DNA of 64,000 nucleotides, taken from NCBI RefSeq assembly GCF_003814555.1, contig NZ_RKQN01000003.1, positions 293,611 to 357,610 on the forward strand, written 5' to 3'. Below, piece by piece: positions 58,665-64,000 of this stretch (position 1 is the stretch's first letter; each line of letters opens with the position of its first letter). Both the position numbers and the translations under genes were made by a program. The notes under the pieces were generated by a model. The model saw only the letters and a list, made by a program, of their open reading frames with translations. It did no database searches and was not told where the DNA came from. Source of the DNA: Vulcaniibacterium tengchongense (GTDB taxonomy: Bacteria; Pseudomonadota; Gammaproteobacteria; Xanthomonadales; Xanthomonadaceae).

Positions 58665-59564
58665 TCAATCCTCGTCGGGCCACTTCGGCGCCGGCTGCGC
58701 CGCGTCGCGCCGCGATGGCCGCTGCGCCGCGACCGCCCGCCACACCTTCAACGCATCGACGGTGGCGGCGACGTCGTGCACGCGCACGATCTTGGCGCCG
58801 TGCTGCGCCGCGACCAGGTGCGCGGCGACGGAGCCGTGCATGCGCTCGCGCGGATCGTCGCGGCCGGTCAGCTCGCCGATGCTGCGCTTGCGCGAGAGGC
58901 CGGCGAGCACCGGCACTCCGAGCTCGGCGAAGCGCTCGAGTTGCGCGAGCAGCCGCAGGTTGTGCTCGGTGGTCTTGCCGAAACCGAACCCGGGGTCGGC
59001 GACGATCCGCTTCCTGGCGATGCCGGCCATTTCCGCGGCGAAGATGCGCTCGGCGAGGAAGCGATGCACCTCGGCGACCACGTCGTCGTACTGCGGCGCC
59101 TGCTGCATCGAACGCGGCTCGCCCTGCATGTGCACCAGCACCACCGGCACGCCGAGCGCCGCCGCGGTTTCCAGCGCGCCATCGCGGCGCAGCGCGTACA
59201 CGTCGTTGATCAGGCCGGCGCCGGCCTGCACCGCCGCGCGCATCACCTCCGGCTTGGAGGTGTCGATGCTGATCGGCAGCGCGGTTTCCTTCGCCAAGCG
59301 CTCGATCACCGGGATCGTGCGGCGCAGCTCTTCCTCCAGCGGCACCTCGCCCGCCCCCGGCCGGGTGGATTCGCCGCCGACGTCGAGGATGTCCGCGCCC
59401 TCCTCCGCCAGCCGCAGCGCATGCGCGACCGCCGCTTCGGTGGTCGCGTGCGCGCCGCCGTCGGAGAACGAATCGGGGGTGACGTTGACGATGCCCATCA
59501 CGCGGGTGCGGTCGAGCGCCAGCGGGCGGCCGTTGCAGTCGAGGGTCGGAACGATGTCGAACAT
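58665..59564 (-). CDS. folP: dihydropteroate synthase
   Basis: 299 residues. [15 protein letters not shown] and [17 protein letters not shown] are pterin-binding loops; [13 protein letters not shown] and [17 protein letters not shown] follow. Condenses p-aminobenzoate with pterin; the sulfonamide target. The C-terminal tail after RAVAAQRP is extra (about 15 residues). ftsH is 221 bases upstream; they are usually in the same operon with glmM. Confidence 0.96.
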   Translation of the reverse strand: MFDIVPTLDCNGRPLALDRTRVMGIVNVTPDSFSDGGAHATTEAAVAHALRLAEEGADILDVGGESTRPGAGEVPLEEELRRTIPVIERLAKETALPISIDTSKPEVMRAAVQAGAGLINDVYALRRDGALETAAALGVPVVLVHMQGEPRSMQQAPQYDDVVAEVHRFLAERIFAAEMAGIARKRIVADPGFGFGKTTEHNLRLLAQLERFAELGVPVLAGLSRKRSIGELTGRDDPRERMHGSVAAHLVAAQHGAKIVRVHDVAATVDALKVWRAVAAQRPSRRDAAQPAPKWPDED

Positions 59565-59727
59565 GGCGGGCTCGCGTCGAAACAGTACCGGCGACAAGCC
59601 TACCCGCTGCCCTCCGGATCGCGGAGAGGGAGCCGCTTTTCGTCCTGCCCCTTCCGCGCCGCGCCGCCTGGTCGAGCGGAGGCGACCCGCCCACGCAACC
59701 GGCCCGCCGCGGAGTCCCCATGACGCG

Positions 59728-59762
59728 CAAAAAACGACGGCGCCGGTTTTCGGCGCCGTCGT
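59728..59762 (-). terminator. intrinsic terminator of ftsH
   Basis: ACGACGGCGCC and GGCGCCGTCGT around a GGTTTTC loop; followed on the minus strand by six T. 24 bases past the ftsH stop, before folP. Confidence 0.9.
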
Positions 59763-59785
59763 CGCGCATCGAGGGGAGCCGGGCC

Positions 59786-61687
<1,902 letters not shown>

Positions 61688-61781
61688 TCGTCTACCTACT
61701 CGCGCCTCCGGCGCATCGACCCGCACGCCTTGTGCGGATGCTTCAGCACGCCCGGCGCACCATGCGCCGGGCACCGACACC

Positions 61782-62429
61782 TTACTTCATCGCCGCGCGC
61801 TTGCCCTGGGCCAGGGCGTACACCTCCGCCGAGCGGCGGCGCGACGCCTCCGGCTTGCGGATCGCCACCTTGTCGTAGCGGCGGCGCAGCTGCCTGACGT
61901 ACTCGTCGAAGCCCACGCCCTGGAACAGCTTGATCAGGAAGGTTCCGCCGGTGCGCAAGTGCCGGTCGGCGAAATCCATCGCCAGTTCGGCCAAGTACAT
62001 CGCCCGCGGCAGGTCCACCGCGTCGACACCGCTCATATTGGGGGCCATGTCGGAGAGGACAAGGTCGACCGGCCGGCCGCCCAGGCTCTGTTCCAGCCGC
62101 GATAGGACCGCATCGTCCCTGAAATCCCCATGAAGGAACTCGACCCCGGCCAGCGGCGGCATCTCCAGGATGTCCAGCGCGACCACCCGGCCCGGGCGCG
62201 CCGGGTCGAGCCGGTCCAGCTCCTGCCGCAGCCACTGCGACCAGCCGCCCGGAGCGGCGCCGAGGTCGACCACGGTCATGCCGGGCTTGAGCAGGCGGTC
62301 GCGCTCGACCAGTTCCTCGAGCTTGTACGCCGCGCGCGAACGCAGCCCTTCCGCCTTGGCCTTCTTCACGAAGGGGTCGGAGAAGTGCTCCTTGAGCCAG
62401 CGCTGGCTGGATTTGCTGCGGGTCGCCAT
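61782..62429 (-). CDS. rlmE: 23S rRNA (uridine-2552-2'-O)-methyltransferase
   Basis: 215 residues. SAM motif [17 protein letters not shown], KxxY-type start [18 protein letters not shown], and catalytic K-D-K-E tetrad segments: [13 protein letters not shown] and FLIKLFQG. FtsJ/RlmE methylates U2552 in the A loop. Divergent from yhbY across 85 bases, the conserved arrangement. Confidence 0.96.
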   Translation of the reverse strand: MATRSKSSQRWLKEHFSDPFVKKAKAEGLRSRAAYKLEELVERDRLLKPGMTVVDLGAAPGGWSQWLRQELDRLDPARPGRVVALDILEMPPLAGVEFLHGDFRDDAVLSRLEQSLGGRPVDLVLSDMAPNMSGVDAVDLPRAMYLAELAMDFADRHLRTGGTFLIKLFQGVGFDEYVRQLRRRYDKVAIRKPEASRRRSAEVYALAQGKRAAMK

Positions 62430-62514
62430 CGAAGAGGGCAGCGGCGGCCGTGAGGGACGCGGGGACGGCCATGATACCCTGCGCGCTCCTTCGACTGCCC
62501 GTTTGCGTGACCGA

Positions 62515-62820
62515 ATGCCCACCGTCCTGACCGCCGCCCAGACCCGTTTCCTGCGCGGCCAGGCCCACGACCTCAAGGCCATGCTGCAGGTCGGCGGCAA
62601 GGGCGTGACCGACGCCCTGATCGCCGAGATCGACCTGGCCCTGGAGCACCACGAGCTGATCAAGGTCAAGGTCGCCGCCGAGGACCGCGAGGCCCGCGAC
62701 GCGATGATCGGGCAGATCGCCGAGCGCACCGGCGCGGCCCTGGTGCAGCGCATCGGCCACACCGCGGTGCTGTACCGGCCAAGCAAGGAAAAGCGGCAGA
62801 TCGTGCTGCCGCGAGGCTGA
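62515..62820 (+). CDS. yhbY: RNA-binding protein YhbY (CRM domain)
   Basis: 101 residues. CRM fold with [20 protein letters not shown] (GxxG near VGGKGVT), [20 protein letters not shown], and [14 protein letters not shown]. Ribosome-associated factor for 50S assembly. Divergent from rlmE-ftsH. Confidence 0.95.
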   Translation: MPTVLTAAQTRFLRGQAHDLKAMLQVGGKGVTDALIAEIDLALEHHELIKVKVAAEDREARDAMIGQIAERTGAALVQRIGHTAVLYRPSKEKRQIVLPRG

Positions 62821-62958
62821 ACGCGGCGTGGCCGGCGCGAAACCGCCCGCCGCCCCGCGTTAACGCCGGCGATACGCGCACGAAGCGCGGTCCCGCTAGG
62901 CTGTCCATGCCGGCCGCGATTCCTTCGAGCGGCGCCGCTCCGCGAACCGACTCCCCCC

Positions 62959-63339
62959 ATGCAGCTCAACCTCGAACACCCCGATTACGAGTTCACCCTG
63001 CGCGGCGCCGACGGCGGCGCGGCCCTGGTCAACGGCCGCCGGATCGGCACCAGCTTCGTCCTCGCCCCGGACCGGCTGATCGAACATTGGCCGGTCGCGG
63101 ACGCGGCGCGGATGACGGTGGAGGACCTGGAGCCGCTGTTCGCGCTGGAGCCGGAGGTGATCCTGCTGGGCAGCGGCGCGCGCCAGGTGTTTCCGCCGGC
63201 GGCGGTGCTGGCCGCCAGCCTGCGCCGGGGGATCGGCCTGGAAACCATGAGCAACGCCGCCGCCGCGCGCACCTTCAACGTGCTGGCGAGCGAAGGCCGG
63301 CGAGTGGCGGCGGGCTTCGTGCTGCAGCCGGAGGGGTGA
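62959..63339 (+). CDS. Mth938-like domain protein
   Basis: 126 residues. Begins [38 protein letters not shown] and [20 protein letters not shown] are family motifs. Small Mth938/DUF498 proteins (NDUFAF3-like fold) occur in bacteria as single domains; in mitochondria the homologue assists complex I assembly. Bacterial role not established. A repeat motif abuts its stop codon. Confidence 0.9.
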   Translation: MQLNLEHPDYEFTLRGADGGAALVNGRRIGTSFVLAPDRLIEHWPVADAARMTVEDLEPLFALEPEVILLGSGARQVFPPAAVLAASLRRGIGLETMSNAAAARTFNVLASEGRRVAAGFVLQPEG

Positions 63340-63370
63340 GCCGCCCTCGCGGAAAGCTCCGCGCAGGGCG
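63334..63370. repeat. dispersed GAGGGCGGCTCACCC repeat at the Mth938 stop
   Basis: GGGTGAGCCGCCCTCGC (63334-63350) is identical to the 17 bases at each junction of the regulator-end tandem copies near 32996 and 33140. A hairpin, CCGCCCTCGCGG with CCGCGCAGGGCG, follows, as in the copies. It overlaps the last codons of the Mth938 gene. Confidence 0.6.
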
Positions 63371-63510
63371 ATGGGCTCGTTGTACCCGAGCCTCCTGCGT
63401 GCTTTCCGGATCGCCGGGACGGAACACCGCTGGCCCCAGGCGTGCCGGCGGCGGCGCGCGGAACCGTTGGCGCAGGCGCGGATCGGGCGCGAGGCCGGAG
63501 CCCGCGACCG

Positions 63511-63999
63511 TCACTTCTTCGGCAGGTACAGCAGCGGATCGACCGGCTTGCCGTTGTGGCGGATCTCGAAGTGCAGCATGTCGCGCGCCGCGCCGCTGCG
63601 GCCCATCTCGGCGATCTGCTGCCCGGCCTTGACCAGCTGGCCCTCGTTCACCAGGCGCGCGCGGTTGTGGCCGTAGGCCGACAGCCACTGCTCGTTGTGC
63701 TTGACGATGATCAGCTCGCCGTAGCCGACCAGGCCGGACCCCGAGTACACCACCACGCCGTCGGCGGCGGCGCGCACCGGGGCGCCGCCGCTGCCGGCGA
63801 TGTCGATGCCCTGCTTGGTCGGGTCGCCGGCGGCGTAGCGGCCGATCAGCGGGCCGTCGGCCGGCCAGCGCCAGGCGATGCCGCTGGCGGCCGGCGCCGC
63901 CGGCGCGGCGGCGGGCGGCGCCGCGGCCGGGCGCGGCGTCGCGGCCGGCTTGCCCGCGCCCGCGCCGGCCGAGGCGCCGCCCTGCGGATACAGCCGCAG
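63511..63999 (-). CDS. NlpD-like amidase activator, C-terminal part (runs off the right edge)
   Basis: 162 codons before the stop. An Ala/Pro linker (about the first 35 residues shown) precedes the M23/LytM domain: WRWPADGPLIGRYAAGDPTK, QGIDIAGSGGAPVRAAADG, YSGSGLVGYGELIIVKHNEQ, LSAYGHN, LHFEIRHNGKPVDPLLYLP. The His of the usual H-x-G-x-D zinc motif is replaced (QGID), as in E. coli NlpD, so it should activate an amidase rather than cut peptidoglycan itself. The N-terminus, with LysM and lipoprotein signal, is outside the window. Confidence 0.9.
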   Translation of the reverse strand: MRLYPQGGASAGAGAGKPAATPRPAAAPPAAAPAAPAASGIAWRWPADGPLIGRYAAGDPTKQGIDIAGSGGAPVRAAADGVVVYSGSGLVGYGELIIVKHNEQWLSAYGHNRARLVNEGQLVKAGQQIAEMGRSGAARDMLHFEIRHNGKPVDPLLYLPKK

Positions 64000-64000
64000 G

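Overview
The window is a dense, very GC-rich (visibly about 70% or more) chromosomal segment of a gammaproteobacterium, most probably Xanthomonadaceae/Lysobacteraceae (Lysobacter- or Luteimonas-like). This is inferred from protein character and gene order: mtnP with hpt and nagZ, rsmD-coaD, ftsY-(AsmA-like)-mutY-yggX, minCDE, a glycine-riboswitch gcvP, and miaA-hfq-hflX-hflK-hflC-DUF2065-purA. Almost all of it is core genome. I see no insertion sequence, prophage, integrase or CRISPR array. The unusual material is in intergenic palindromic repeats, a few small operons and some decayed genes.

Layout. 1-5.7 kb (mostly minus): the 5' part of an aidB-like acyl-CoA dehydrogenase gene, a frameshifted FAD monooxygenase remnant, a cold-shock gene with terminator, purine salvage (mtnP, hpt), nagZ, a frameshifted FrnE/DsbA-like gene and a CYTH protein. 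5.9-10.2 kb: rlmD and a YdbH/YdbL-type envelope pair. 10.6-15.6 kb: an orphan REC-HPt protein, ggt, a 2[4Fe-4S] ferredoxin, a lipoprotein, coaD and rsmD. 15.7-21.1 kb (plus): ftsY, AsmA-like, mutY, yggX, tRNA-Phe (minus), a DUF6491 lipoprotein and bpt. 21.6-29.7 kb: a secreted EEP-fold protein, purT, a lipoprotein, an SPFH/ribbon-helix-helix/DUF4177 operon behind paired GATATC sites, a PH-like membrane protein and a VanY-like carboxypeptidase.

30.2-35.1 kb (minus): AlkA-like glycosylase, DUF423, an SRPBCC protein, and a two-component system whose regulator has its 3' end tandemly copied downstream. 35.2-40.3 kb (plus): GNAT, minC, minD (TTG start), minE, a HEAAH metalloprotein, and an M2 (ACE-like) peptidase. 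40.8-41.7 kb: a membrane-anchored redoxin overlapping a tiny secreted six-cysteine peptide, the best candidate here for an undescribed system. 41.7-47.8 kb: MFS and VOC genes, a tandem glycine riboswitch with gcvP, MgtC and BON proteins. 47.9-51 kb: DUF763, and a WYL regulator divergent from a glutathione transferase across a perfect 14-bp inverted repeat. 51.4-58 kb (minus): the miaA/hfq/hflX/hflKC/purA cluster. 58-58.7 kb: a triplicated intergenic repeat with DnaA-box-like palindromes. 58.7-64 kb: folP, ftsH, rlmE, yhbY, a Mth938-like protein and the 3' end of an NlpD-like gene.

How the genes work together. Functional groups are RNA metabolism (rlmD, rlmE, rsmD, miaA, hfq, yhbY), membrane proteolysis (ftsH with hflKC), division (minCDE, NlpD-like) and envelope building (YdbH/YdbL, AsmA-like, nagZ, VanY-like). 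Many neighbours overlap by 1-4 bases (ATGA/GTGA), which suggests translational coupling. Intrinsic terminators end csp, tRNA-Phe, the SRPBCC gene, the M2 peptidase, the Cys-rich peptide, gcvP, the BON gene, purA and ftsH. All functions are inferred from sequence reading alone; no database search was run.
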